DNA from: WHSW01 sp963740055
GTDB taxonomy: Bacteria; Actinomycetota; Thermoleophilia; Solirubrobacterales; 70-9
Direction: 5' to 3'
Assembly (NCBI GenBank): GCA_963740055.1
Contig: CAVUCL010000005.1
Location: 961,022 to 1,025,021 of the forward strand
Length of the DNA stretch: 64,000 nucleotides
Part shown: positions 34,749-43,459 of the stretch, in pieces
How the letters are laid out: each line of letters begins with the position of its first letter
Position numbering within the stretch: position 1 is the first letter of the stretch
The notes under the pieces: model-generated
What the model was told of the DNA's origin: nothing
Seen by the model: the letters and a program-made list of their open reading frames with translations, nothing else
Databases searched by the model: none
Made by a program: the position numbers and the translations under genes

Positions 34749-36049
34749 TGGACGTCCTCGTTCCGCTGGCGAAGATCGACACCGGCGACACCGCCTGGAT
34801 GCTGATCGCGACCGCGCTCGTGCTCCTGATGACCCCGGCGCTCGGTCTCTTCTATGCCGGGCTGGTGCGCTCGAAGAACACGCTCAACACGTTCATGATG
34901 TGCGTCGCGGCGATCGCGGTGGCGACGGTCACCTGGGCCGCGGTCGGCTACTCGTTCGCCTTCGACGAGGGCAACGAGATCATCGGCGGCTTCGGCTACG
35001 CGTTCCTGAACGACGTCACGCTCGAGGCGCGCGACGGCGGCACGATCCCGCACCTGCTCTTCTTCGCCTTCCAGGCGACCTTCTGCATCATCACCACGGC
35101 GCTGGTCTCCGGCGCGGTGGTCGAGCGGATGCGCTTCGGCCGCCTTCCTCGTCTTCGCCGCGCTGTGGTCGGTGCTCGTCTACTCCGTCCTCGCCCACTG
35201 GGCGTTCGGCCCGGGCTGGCTGCTCGAGGGCGGCACGCTCGACTTCGCCGGCGGGATCCCGGTCGAGATGGGCTCGGGCTTCTCGGCGCTCGCGGCGGCG
35301 CTCGTCGTCGGCGCGCGCAAGCGACTACGGCCGCCTGGCGCTGCTGCCCCACAACGCCGTCTACGTCCTGCTCGGCGCCGGGCTGCTGTGGTTCGGCTGG
35401 TTCGGCTTCAACGGCGGCAGCGGCTTCAACACCGGCGCCAACTCGACCCTCGCGTTCACGAACACGCTGCTGACGCCCGCCTGCACGCTGCTCGTCTGGT
35501 TCGCGCTCGACGCGATCCGCGGCCGGCGGGTGACCGCGATCGGCGCCGCGACCGCGATCATCGTCGGCTGCGTCGGGATCACGCCCGCGGGCGGCTTCGT
35601 CAGCCCCGGGCTACGCGATGCTGCTCGGAGCGCTGGTCGCGCTGCCGTGCTACGGGGTGATCGTCTGGCGCGCCCGGACCCGGGTCGACGAGACCCTCGA
35701 CGTGCTCGCCGCGCACGGGATCGCCGGGCTCACCGGAATCCTGTTCATCGGCTTCTTCGCCCAGGCCTCCTGGAACGGGATCTCGGACGGCCTCCTGTTC
35801 GGCAACGCGGCCCAGCTCGCCGACCAGCTGCTCGCCGTGCTCGCCGCGCCCGCTTACGCGTTCATCGCCACCTACCTGCTCCTGCGTCTGATCGGGCTCT
35901 TCAGCCCGCTTCGCGCCACCGACAAGGAGGAGTCGCAGGGGATGGACGTCGTCTACCACGGCGAGGAGGCCTACGCGACCGGCGAGGGCGCGATCCTGGT
36001 CGTCCCCGAGGCCGGCGATCGCCAGGCCGAAGTGCCGGTGCGACCGTGA
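34748..36049 (+). pseudogene. amt: Ammonium transporter, three +1 frameshifts
   Basis: Full-length Amt/Rh channel split over three frames. Frame 1 gives DTAWMLIATALVLLMTPALGLFYAGLVRSKN and reaches RMRFG; frame 2 AHWAFGPGWLLEGGTLDFAGG; frame 3 the signature LLWFGWFGFNGGSG; then VSPG and YGVIVWRARTR to the acidic C terminus. Junctions at about 35143, 35322 and 35611 each fit one extra G or C (for example TTC-G-GCC). With three insertions the locus is still a multiple of 3 and encodes about 432 aa. Conserved sequence runs up to every break, so the gene is probably intact in the cell. It transports NH4+ under GlnK control. Confidence 0.85.
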
Positions 36050-36089
36050 TTGCGGCGCGCTGCGGGTCGTCGCAGCCGATCTGATCGAC

Positions 36090-36095
36090 TACCGT
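36090..36095 (+). promoter_or_regulatory. -10 element of leaderless promoter (TACCGT)
   Basis: TACCGT, 7 nt, then ATG 36103 of the lipoprotein peptidase gene; no ribosome binding site. Confidence 0.5.
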
Positions 36096-36102
36096 TCCAG
36101 CG

Positions 36103-37518
36103 ATGCGGCGAACGCCGGTCCTGATCGCGCTCTCGATCGCGGTCGGTCTCGCTGGATGCGAGTCGAGCGTCGACACCGAGCCCGACGCGCCCCCTCGGAT
36201 CGCGCGCTCGGAGCTCGAGCCCTGCGGGCAGGTCCCGGAGCCGGAGGGGTTTCGATGCGGGTCGATCGAGGTCCCGTTCGAGCGCTCGGACCCCTCCTAC
36301 GGCAAGACCGAGGTCGCGTTCGCCGTCCGCACCCGCGACCGCAGCTCAGAGCCCGCGCTGGGGACGATCTTCGCCCAGGAGGGCGGCCCGGGATACGCGA
36401 GCACCGGGACGGCTAACGCGTACACGAAGCTGTTCGGCGACCTGCTCGAGCGCTACGACCTCGTGCTCGTCGACATGCGCGGCACCGGGCTATCGGAGCG
36501 GATCCGCTGTCCCGACCTCCAGCGCGGCCTCGGCCCCGGGTGGATCGCGCTCTCGGAGTGCGCACGGCGCCTCGGCAAGCACTTCATCTCCTATCGCACC
36601 TCGGCCGGCGCCGACGACCTCAACGACGTCCGCCGCGCCCTCGGCCTCGGCCGGATCATCCTCTACGGCGACTCCTACGGGACCTTCTTCGCCCAGTCCT
36701 ACGGCTTTCGCCACGGCGAGACGCTGGAGGCGATGGTGCTCGACTCCGCCTATCCGACCCGCGGCGAGTCGGCCTGGTATCCGAGCCTGATCGAGACCGG
36801 CAACCGGGCGCTCGAGCTCGCCTGCCGGCGCTCCCCGCGCTGCCCGCCGGGCGCTCGCGGGCGCCTCGACGAGCTCGCCGAGTACCTGCGCGAGACCAAC
36901 CGCACGACCGAGCCGCTGCTGGAGGCGTTCGCGGGCGCGACCTACGGCACGCCGGACTCCTACGTCGAGATCGACCGCGCGGGGGCGCAGCTCGTCGACG
37001 GGGACGCGCGGCCGTGGAACGAGCTCACCGAGCCCTACCGCAAGCCCTGGGCCGGCGACGCGCGCGAGTACCTCGCCGCCGCGGAGCAGGCGGTCAGCTG
37101 CAACGACTATCCGCTGATCTGGGACCGCGCCGCGCCCGAGGCGGAGCGCCGCGCGCAGCTCGAGCGCGCGATCCGCAACCACGACCCGGACACGTTCGCG
37201 CCGTTCACCCCGCGCGAGATCGGGCTCTCGGAGGCGTTCGGCTACCAGTACTGCCTCGTCTGGCCGCAGCCGACCGAGCTCTACGAGCCGCCGATCTCAC
37301 CGGGCGACAGCCCGACCGAGGCGCCGGTGCTGGTCGTCGCGGGCGAGATGGACAACCTGACCACGCCGGAGGAGGGGCGCAAGGTCGCCGCGGAGTTCCC
37401 GAACTCGGAGCTCGACGAGGCCCGCAACGCCGGCCACGTCGACGCGCTCTATCACCGCGACGGAGACGCCGCGCGCGAGGTGCGCCGCTTCATCCGCGAG
37501 ATCAGCGAGCCGGGCTGA
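36103..37518 (+). CDS. Lipoprotein S33-type peptidase (tripeptidyl aminopeptidase-like)
   Basis: 471 aa. The signal peptide ends in a lipobox VGLAGC (Cys20), so the mature protein is lipid-anchored outside the membrane. FAQEGGPGYAS is the oxyanion loop, LVLVDMRGTGLSERIRCP and LYGDSYGTFFAQSY the S33/TAP strand and nucleophile elbow, AGEMDNLTTP the acid and NAGHVDAL the His. Homologues release N-terminal peptides or cleave esters. It starts 7 nt after TACCGT and overlaps the convergent reductase gene by 17 nt. Confidence 0.88.
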   Translation: MRRTPVLIALSIAVGLAGCESSVDTEPDAPPRIARSELEPCGQVPEPEGFRCGSIEVPFERSDPSYGKTEVAFAVRTRDRSSEPALGTIFAQEGGPGYASTGTANAYTKLFGDLLERYDLVLVDMRGTGLSERIRCPDLQRGLGPGWIALSECARRLGKHFISYRTSAGADDLNDVRRALGLGRIILYGDSYGTFFAQSYGFRHGETLEAMVLDSAYPTRGESAWYPSLIETGNRALELACRRSPRCPPGARGRLDELAEYLRETNRTTEPLLEAFAGATYGTPDSYVEIDRAGAQLVDGDARPWNELTEPYRKPWAGDAREYLAAAEQAVSCNDYPLIWDRAAPEAERRAQLERAIRNHDPDTFAPFTPREIGLSEAFGYQYCLVWPQPTELYEPPISPGDSPTEAPVLVVAGEMDNLTTPEEGRKVAAEFPNSELDEARNAGHVDALYHRDGDAAREVRRFIREISEPG

Positions 37519-38092
37519 GCTCGTAGCGCAGCTCGACCATGCCGCTCTCGAAGACGCGGGTCGAGCCGAGCCGCATCGCGCCGCCGGCAAGCCGACGGTC
37601 GAAGAGCGGCTTGCCGCGACCGAGGATCACCGGGACCACGGTCAGGATCAGCTCGTCGAGCAGGCCCGCGTCGGCGAACTGCGAGGCGACGTTGCCGCCG
37701 CCGACGATCCACAGGTCTCGCCCGCCGGCGGCCGCGATCATCTGCTCGTGGAGGGCCGCGGCGTCGGCGTTCGCCACCCGCACCTCGGCGCGCTCGTCCT
37801 CGGGCGGGCGCAGGTCGCGCGAGCTCAGGACCCAGTAGGGCTTCTCGGGGTAGGGCCAGTCACCGCCGTCGGCGAGGTGATCGAGGATGAACTCGTAGGT
37901 GACCGACCCGCTGACCAGGGCACCGACGCCTTCGTAGAAATGCTCGTAGGCGTTGCCCTCGCCCATCGGGCCGGGTTCGGCGCCCTCGGCGTCGGAGCTG
38001 CCCTCGTAGCCCATCAGCCACCCGAGGCCGTCGTCGGCGTCGGCGATGTAGCCGTCGAGCGAGGCGGCGCAGTAGTAGACGGTCCGCCTCAC
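37502..38092 (-). CDS. Dihydrofolate-reductase-family (RibD C-terminal-like) protein
   Basis: 196 aa. VYYCAASLDGYIADADDGLGWL at the N terminus, ALVSGSVTYEF in the middle and DLWIVGGGNVASQFADAGLLDELILTVVPVILGRGKPLF are the hallmarks of the YyaP/RibD-C group of NADPH-binding DHFR-fold proteins. These are usually not folate reductases and the substrate is unknown. GTG 38092 overlaps the DUF1269 stop (GTGA), so both are one operon. Confidence 0.85.
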   Translation of the reverse strand: MRRTVYYCAASLDGYIADADDGLGWLMGYEGSSDAEGAEPGPMGEGNAYEHFYEGVGALVSGSVTYEFILDHLADGGDWPYPEKPYWVLSSRDLRPPEDERAEVRVANADAAALHEQMIAAAGGRDLWIVGGGNVASQFADAGLLDELILTVVPVILGRGKPLFDRRLAGGAMRLGSTRVFESGMVELRYELSPAR

Positions 38093-38601
38093 GCCCTTGG
38101 GTTCTCGCGAGCCGCCGCCTCGATTTCGCGCTCGAGCTCCGCGGCGTCGGCATCGATCTGCTTCTCGATCAGCTTATTGGCGCGCGCTACCGCCTTCTCG
38201 AGCTGCTCCTCGATCTTCGACTCGCCGATCACGATCACAGCGGCGCTGCCCTGCTCGAGCTCGTCGCCGAGTTCCTTCAGGTCGCCGCGCGAGATCCCCT
38301 TCGAGAGGTGGCCGACCAGGCCGCCTGCGCCGGCGCCGACGATCGCGCTGCCGAGGAGCGCGGGCGGAAACAGGATCCCGACCAGCGCTCCGACTCCGGC
38401 CCCGGTCCATGCGCCGTGCTGGGTCGGCTTCTCGGTCTTCGTCACGTGGACCTTGCCGTCATCGTCCTTGCGGATCACAGCGGAGTCGAAGGTCCCGATC
38501 GCTCCCATCGCGTGCAGGTCGAACACGGCCTCGTAGTCGGCCTCGGCATCGGCGATCTCGTCGTAGACGGCGGCGTACAGGAACACTGGTCTGTCGGACA
38601 T
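38089..38601 (-). CDS. DUF1269-family membrane-associated protein
   Basis: 170 aa. A cytoplasmic ferredoxin-like N-terminal part (VFLYAAVYDEIADAEADYEAVFDLH... KVHVTKTEKPTQHGAWTGAGVGALVGILFPP) leads into a Gly/Ala-rich hydrophobic hairpin and a charged C-terminal helix. This is the usual DUF1269 layout; function unknown, often stress-induced. ATG 38601 has a good AAAGGAAG ribosome site. Confidence 0.85.
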   Translation of the reverse strand: MSDRPVFLYAAVYDEIADAEADYEAVFDLHAMGAIGTFDSAVIRKDDDGKVHVTKTEKPTQHGAWTGAGVGALVGILFPPALLGSAIVGAGAGGLVGHLSKGISRGDLKELGDELEQGSAAVIVIGESKIEEQLEKAVARANKLIEKQIDADAAELEREIEAAARENPRA

Positions 38602-38792
38602 GCGACTTCCTTTCGGTCGTGGGCCGGATTCAGGCATCGCTCGAGACCGAGCCTAAACCCGCGGGCGACGCCGGTCGTAGTCCAGAAAGGATGAATTTGG
38701 GCAGGGGCGCCGAATCACCCCATCTGGGGGTGCGTCCGTGACCGTCTCATGGCCGGATCCCGGCAATCGAGGATCGACAGAAAGGACTCGAA

Positions 38793-39173
38793 ATGAGAGG
38801 TGCAGGTCGCGTTGTGTTCGCCGCCATCATGCTGGTGCTGGTGGGCACGCTGAACGTCATCTACGGGTTTGGTGCCCTCGACGACGCAAATTATTTCGTC
38901 GGCGACACCCGATTCGTGCTCGACAACCTCAACACCCTCGGCTGGGTGCTGATCATCCTTGGCGTGATCCAGCTCACCGCCGGTTTCTCGCTCATGGGCG
39001 GGCGAACCTACGGGCGGGTGCTCGGGGTCGTCGCCGGGAGCCTCGGTGCGATCGGGGCGCTGCTCTCGGTCGGTGGCAGCAACCCCTGGTGGTCGCTGTG
39101 CGTGTTCGCGCTCTGCGTGTTCGTGGTCCACGGGATCATCGTCTACGGCGAGGACGAGCGGACCGTCGCGTAG
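38793..39173 (+). CDS. Four-helix DUF7144-type membrane protein
   Basis: 126 aa with four hydrophobic helices; the first begins FAAIMLVLVGTLNVIYGFGAL and a loop contains DANYFVGDTRFVLDNLNTLGW, the pattern of DUF7144 membrane proteins frequent in Actinobacteria. Function unknown. ATG 38793 is preceded by an AAAGGA ribosome site at good spacing, and the gene is followed by a strong hairpin, so it is probably a single-gene transcript. Confidence 0.82.
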   Translation: MRGAGRVVFAAIMLVLVGTLNVIYGFGALDDANYFVGDTRFVLDNLNTLGWVLIILGVIQLTAGFSLMGGRTYGRVLGVVAGSLGAIGALLSVGGSNPWWSLCVFALCVFVVHGIIVYGEDERTVA

Positions 39174-39182
39174 CCGAGCCCT

Positions 39183-39210
39183 GGGAGCCCGGCCGCGCGG
39201 CCGGGCTCCC
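39183..39210. terminator. Strong perfect hairpin
   Basis: GGGAGCCCGGCC, a GCGC loop and GGCCGGGCTCCC form a perfect 12-bp stem between the DUF7144 gene and the convergent DUF2252 gene. No T tract follows, as often in high-GC Actinobacteria. Likely a bidirectional terminator. Confidence 0.7.
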
Positions 39211-39231
39211 ACGCTCGACCAATCGGCTCCG

Positions 39232-40623
39232 CTAGTCGAGCTCGGACTCGACCGCGATCCGACCCTCGGCCGCCGCCCGCTTGAGCGCATCAAAGTCGTC
39301 CTCGTTCCGGTCGGCGTAGGTGCCGGCGAAGCGGGCGATCGCCTCGTCGAAGCCGCGGCCGCCGCCGAGGTAGGCGGCGATCGCGATCCGGTCGCCGGTG
39401 CGGGCGTGGGCGCGGGCGAGGATCGCCCCGCAGACCTGGGCGTAGGCGGTCATCCGCCCCGGCGACATCAGCTCGACCGTTGCCGAGGCCTTCTGGTCCC
39501 AGAGCTGGCGCACGTAGAAGTCTCGCTTCCTGCCGTCCGGCCCCGTCGCGCTCAACCAGCCGAGGAAGATGTCGCTCGCCGCCTGCGTCAGCCGCTGGCC
39601 CTCGACCACCCTCTGCCCCTGCTTCGCGAACTCTGTCGGTGCCGTATAGGGCTCGAGCACCGACGGCTGAGCCTCCTTGACCTGCAAGAAGAGCGGGTCG
39701 TCCTCGTCACGGCCGACAAGGAGCGCGATCCAGGCCCGGGTCCCGACGCTGCCGACCCCGACCACCTTGCGGGCGGTGTGGACGTGCCGGTAGCCGTCGA
39801 GGAGATGGCGGCGGTCGGATTGCAGGGTCTCGCGATAGGCGTCGACCAGCTTGCCGATCCGATTCTCGGCCGTCGCCAGCTGCTTGCCCGAGAACATCTG
39901 CTCCAGCGGGACGAGCACGGGCGGATCGCTGCGGATCCGCAGCTCGCCGTCGACGCGCTCAGTGAGCTTCGCCAGGGCGCGCAGCCGATCCTTGCGCCGG
40001 GCCTTGGCGACGTTGCGGTCGAACCCCTCGAGCTCCTTGCGGCTCAGGTCGCTGCGAAAGCGCTCACGGATCTGGTCGACGTGAACGCGCTCGTACCAGA
40101 CGTCGAGGTTGCTGAGCTCGGCGAGGCGACGCAAGCTCTCGCGGTAGGCCGCGACCGCCGTGAGCACGACGCCGCGCCGCCGGTCGGCGGCGAACCCGCG
40201 GTCGCGGCCGCCGATCTCGAAGCTCGCCGCGAGGCGCTTGACGTCCCACTCCCAGGGCCCCGGCAGGGTCTCATCGAAGTCGTTGATGTCGACGACCAGC
40301 TCGCGGTCCGGCGCCGCGTAGCCGCCGAAGTTCGAGAGGTGGGCGTCCCCGCACGCCTGCACCCAGAGCCCCGAGTTCGGGGTCGCGGCCAGATCGGCGG
40401 CCATGATCGCCGCGGCGCCGCGATAGAAGGTGAAGGCGGAGACGAGCATCCGTCCGTAGCGCAGCGGAACGAGCTCGGGGACCCGATCCGCAGCCTGACG
40501 CTCGAGTACGTCGAGCGGATCGGGCCGATCGGGAGCCGGCTCCCAGCGTCCGTGGCTGGAGCGCGGAGTCCGCTCGCGCGCCGCCTTGCCCGCGGCGGCG
40601 CGCTCGCTGGTCGAGGGACTCAC
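39232..40623 (-). CDS. DUF2252 family protein
   Basis: 463 aa. DUF2252 has a kinase-like fold; the motifs CGDAHLSNFGGY, VVDINDFDETLPGPWEWDVKRLAASFE and KVVGVGSVGTRAWIALL are visible and correspond to the family core. Activity is not established. The start is GTG 40623, which overlaps the TGA of a 19-codon upstream ORF (GTGA); GTG 40626 is the alternative. The coupling suggests that translation of the small ORF sets expression. Confidence 0.85.
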   Translation of the reverse strand: MSPSTSERAAAGKAARERTPRSSHGRWEPAPDRPDPLDVLERQAADRVPELVPLRYGRMLVSAFTFYRGAAAIMAADLAATPNSGLWVQACGDAHLSNFGGYAAPDRELVVDINDFDETLPGPWEWDVKRLAASFEIGGRDRGFAADRRRGVVLTAVAAYRESLRRLAELSNLDVWYERVHVDQIRERFRSDLSRKELEGFDRNVAKARRKDRLRALAKLTERVDGELRIRSDPPVLVPLEQMFSGKQLATAENRIGKLVDAYRETLQSDRRHLLDGYRHVHTARKVVGVGSVGTRAWIALLVGRDEDDPLFLQVKEAQPSVLEPYTAPTEFAKQGQRVVEGQRLTQAASDIFLGWLSATGPDGRKRDFYVRQLWDQKASATVELMSPGRMTAYAQVCGAILARAHARTGDRIAIAAYLGGGRGFDEAIARFAGTYADRNEDDFDALKRAAAEGRIAVESELD

Positions 40624-40679
40624 CACTTGAGTTCGATCTCCAGCTCGCGCTCGTCGGACTCGACCTCGATGATCTCCAT
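40620..40679 (-). CDS. 19-aa small ORF coupled to DUF2252 gene
   Basis: ATG 40679 behind a strong AAGGAG ribosome site opens MEIIEVESDERELEIELKW and stops at TGA 40622-40620, overlapping the DUF2252 GTG. The peptide alternates acidic and aliphatic residues, ends in Lys-Trp, and lacks the Arg/Pro bias of shadow frames here. It may be a microprotein or a leader for translational coupling. Not known to me from databases. Confidence 0.55.
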   Translation of the reverse strand: MEIIEVESDERELEIELKW

Positions 40680-40731
40680 CAGCTCTCCTTGGTTCGTGGC
40701 TTCACCGACGAGCTCGTCGCCCCGGCCGCGT

Positions 40732-42015
40732 CTACGCCGCCGCCGGATCGTGACCGGCGGCGATCCGCGCCAGCAGGCGGACGCCGTCGATGACGCCCTC
40801 GGGCATCAGCGCCGAGGGCGAGGCGCCGGGATGCGCGGGCGCGATCCGCACTCGGAGCACGCCCGGGCGAACGCGGAAGCGAAGCGGTGGCTCGATTCGC
40901 ACCGCCTCGCCGTCGATTCCCGCTGGGACGGGCTGGTCGGCGTCGACCTCGAAGCTCGGCGCGCTCCACTCACGCACCGGTCGCTGCGGCAGCCGCCCGC
41001 GTCCACCGCGGCCCGCCGGGGCGCCGGCGATCGCGATCCCGAGCAGGCCGTCGTCGATCGCGGGCCGGGTCCCGGAGCCGAGCGGGCGGCCGAGGCGGTA
41101 ACGGTTGTTCGAGACCAGGATCACGGCGCCGGAATGGTGCTTGTGTCCTTCGGGGCCCGTCCAACGCAGATCGAGCCCCGACCCCGACGGCCCGATCGTC
41201 TCGGGCACCGTATCGAGCAGTGTGCGCAGCTTCGCGTCGCGGTAGCCGGAGCTCTGGACCGCCTCGGCGTAGACGCCGAGCGAGACGTTGTTGACGAACA
41301 CGCGCCCGTTGACCTCGGCGAGGTCGACCCGCCGCTCGCGCCCGGCGACGAACGCGTCGAGGGCACCGACGACGTCGTCGCGGTCGACGCCGAGATCGAG
41401 TGCGAAGTGGTTTCGCGTCCCCGCGGGCACGCAGGCGTAGGGAAGGTCGTGCTCCGCCGCGATCGCGGCGACGATCGCCTGCGAGCCATCGCCGCCGGCC
41501 ATCGCCAGCGCGTCGGCCCCGCGAGCGACCGCGTCGCGCGCGATCGTCTCCAGGTCGCGTCCGCCGGCGAGCTCGATCGGCTCGATCCCGCGCGCCCGGG
41601 CCTCGGTGGCGAGCGAGAACCGCTCCGCCTTGCCGCCGCCGGAGCGGGGGTTGAAGATCAGCACCGGTCGCTCGGGCGCTTGCGCGGGCGTCAGGGTCGC
41701 ACGCAGGCTGACCGCGGCCCGCGCGCACGCGCCCGAGACGACGAGCCCGGCGATGACCAGGGCGATCTCGACTGCGCGCTCGTCCAGGACCAGCGCGACC
41801 GCCGCCGAAAGCCCGATCGCGCCGAGCGCGAGGCCGGCGATCCGCGCGAGGCCGCGGCGCAGGAGCCCGTACCAGGCCGCGAGCACCGCGACGCAGAGCA
41901 GGCCGAGCACGATCACGCCCTGGGGGAACTCCTGGATCGCGATCGCGATCGCAAGCCCGACCGCGGCGAGGCCGATTGCGAGCGCCCCGACCGCCGCGAT
42001 CCTCCGCGCATTCAT
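40732..42015 (-). CDS. Diacylglycerol/lipid kinase family protein with membrane N terminus
   Basis: 427 aa. Four hydrophobic helices (residues 5-105) precede a DAGK/YegS-type catalytic domain: VLIFNPRSGGGKAER, MAGGDGSQAIVAAIAAEHD and VPAGTRNHFALDLG give the nucleotide-binding motifs. It would phosphorylate diacylglycerol or a related lipid. It is divergent from a PAP2 lipid phosphatase across 14 nt, so kinase and phosphatase probably form a lipid phosphorylation cycle (inference). ATG 42015 is favoured as the helices begin there. Confidence 0.88.
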   Translation of the reverse strand: MNARRIAAVGALAIGLAAVGLAIAIAIQEFPQGVIVLGLLCVAVLAAWYGLLRRGLARIAGLALGAIGLSAAVALVLDERAVEIALVIAGLVVSGACARAAVSLRATLTPAQAPERPVLIFNPRSGGGKAERFSLATEARARGIEPIELAGGRDLETIARDAVARGADALAMAGGDGSQAIVAAIAAEHDLPYACVPAGTRNHFALDLGVDRDDVVGALDAFVAGRERRVDLAEVNGRVFVNNVSLGVYAEAVQSSGYRDAKLRTLLDTVPETIGPSGSGLDLRWTGPEGHKHHSGAVILVSNNRYRLGRPLGSGTRPAIDDGLLGIAIAGAPAGRGGRGRLPQRPVREWSAPSFEVDADQPVPAGIDGEAVRIEPPLRFRVRPGVLRVRIAPAHPGASPSALMPEGVIDGVRLLARIAAGHDPAAA

Positions 42016-42020
42016 AGGAT
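42015..42020 (+). promoter_or_regulatory. Candidate -10 element (TAGGAT) for PAP2 gene
   Basis: TAGGAT is 9 nt before the TTG start at 42030 and overlaps the first base of the divergent lipid kinase's ATG, so the two genes must share this tiny control region. Confidence 0.4.
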
Positions 42021-42029
42021 CAGCTCGTC

Positions 42030-42611
42030 TTGAACTCCGCCGGCGCCAAACCCGAGCCACCGCCGCGACCGCCGGCGTGGCTGCGCGACGCCGAGCGTGT
42101 CGACGTCGCCGTCTACGCGGCGATCGCGCGCACGCCGACCCCGGCCCTTGACGCGGCGATGGCCCGACTCACCCGCGCCGCGGACTACTCGCGACTCTCG
42201 CTCGCCGCGGCGGCGATCATCGGCGCTGCCGGCGGAGCGCGGGGCCGTCGGGCGGCGACGGGCGGCCTCGCCTCGGTCGGCGTCGCGGCGACCGTCGTCA
42301 ACCTGGCGCTGAAGCCGCTTGGGCGGCGCCGGCGCCCGGATCGAGTCGCCGAGCAGGTGCCGGTCGCCCGGCACACCCGGATGCCGATCTCGACCGCGTT
42401 CCCGTCCGGCCACTCGGCGACCGCGTTCGCGTTCGCGACCGGGGTCGGCCACGTGCTCCCCGCCGCCGCGATCCCACTCCATGGCCTCGCCACGGTGGTC
42501 GCCTACTCGCGCGTCCACGCCGGGGTGCACTACCCCGCCGACGTGATCGGCGGCGCGCTCGCCGGGACGATCCTCGCCCAGCTCACCACCCACGCCCTCG
42601 ACCGCCGCTGA
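42030..42611 (+). CDS. PAP2-family lipid phosphatase
   Basis: 193 aa. The three phosphatase motifs are complete: KPLGRRRRPDR (KxxxxxxRP-like), PSGHSATAF and SRVHAGVHYPADV. Hydrophobic helices flank them, placing the enzyme in the membrane. It dephosphorylates phosphatidic acid, undecaprenyl pyrophosphate or related lipids. The only start giving this frame is TTG 42030. Confidence 0.85.
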   Translation: MNSAGAKPEPPPRPPAWLRDAERVDVAVYAAIARTPTPALDAAMARLTRAADYSRLSLAAAAIIGAAGGARGRRAATGGLASVGVAATVVNLALKPLGRRRRPDRVAEQVPVARHTRMPISTAFPSGHSATAFAFATGVGHVLPAAAIPLHGLATVVAYSRVHAGVHYPADVIGGALAGTILAQLTTHALDRR

Positions 42612-42775
42612 GCCCCGCCCTAGCCGCTCGACCCTGATCGGGCGAACGAAGGACGACGAGTGGTCGCGGCGGGCGAGCATGTTCCCGCCCATAACCTAAC
42701 CGGCGTGCGAGCCCGCGCAATGCCCGGTTCCGGGCGAATTGGGATGCGTGCGCGCAGCCGTCGGGCGACGCCAGG
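42612..42775. other. Intergenic, no gene seen
   Basis: Between the PAP2 gene and the disrupted gene that follows. No conserved coding sequence, RNA or clear hairpin recognised. Confidence 0.4.
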
Positions 42776-43417
42776 TCAAGGGCTGCCTAAGCCCTGCTGT
42801 CCTTGCGACGCTGCGACGAGGCCCGCGCGCCAGCCTCGGCGCTCGGCCAGCGGCGGGTGGCTTGAGGAGTCTCGGCGAGGCAGACCGCTGCTATGAGATC
42901 ACCCAGGCGATCACTGAATTCGAGTTCCACATCTCACCCGACCCCCAGCTCATCGCGGCCCCAGACCAGCCTCGGTGACTGCTGCGGAACCGCGTCAAGG
43001 AGGTGACGTCGCCGTCTCTTCGTCGTCTGCCAGGCGCTGCGGACTGTCGACGGCCCTCGGCGATGTCGGGGACTATGGCCGCGCGCGCCACACCCGAATC
43101 TCGTAACGAAAGCAGCCGAAGCCGACCCGCCCAGCGACTCCCAACGGGACCCTCGGCCACGACGCCGCGACTCTCGCCCGTCAGGTCGGAGTTCGGGTGT
43201 TTGTTCGATCACGTAGGTGTTCGGCCCCAGATGTACCTGGAGTGCCGAGTGATAGAGCGCCAGCGGGACGCCAGCCTTCGAGCCGGGCTTTGACCGCTAC
43301 GGGCATCGCCCGACGCCAGCTTTTCCATCTGACGAAGAACCCCCCGGCGCCGAGTGGTAGCCAGTATAGGTCGACGGCGGCCACCACCTTCGCGTCGCCA
43401 AATTCGATCGACGGCAT
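42776..43417 (-). pseudogene. Frame-broken conserved protein (DLYWLPLGAGG / WNSNS family)
   Basis: Reading the minus strand and changing frame about eight times gives a continuous conserved protein of some 210 aa. Segments are AVDLYWLPLGAGGFFVR, VKARLEGWRPA, LYHSALQVHLGPNTYVIEQT, VVAEGPVGSRWAGRLRL, FRYEIRVW, VPDIAE, AVDSPQRLADDEE, LLDAVPQQSPRLVWGRDEL, EMWNSNSVIAWVIS and SSGLP. Most junctions need one extra base removed. I recall this layout from uncharacterised actinobacterial proteins. YHSAL and WNSNS sit where permuted NlpC/P60-LRAT enzymes have His and Cys, so a distant link is possible (speculative). Either heavily mis-sequenced or a pseudogene. Confidence 0.6.
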
Positions 43418-43459
43418 CCCACCTCACGCTATCCGGGCGAGACGGACGTCGGCGCCGCG

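Noticed and set aside
34748..36049. Programmed ribosomal frameshifting in amt
   Set aside because: Three separate breaks at unrelated sequences, no slippery heptamer, and the same type of break in many other genes.
37519..37520. Terminator between the S33 peptidase and the convergent reductase
   Set aside because: The two genes overlap by 17 nt, leaving no intergenic space; no hairpin found there.
42612..43209. Plus-strand ORFs around 43.0-43.3 kb as new small genes
   Set aside because: They are antisense to the frame-joined conserved protein on the minus strand and have no ribosome site or conserved pattern.
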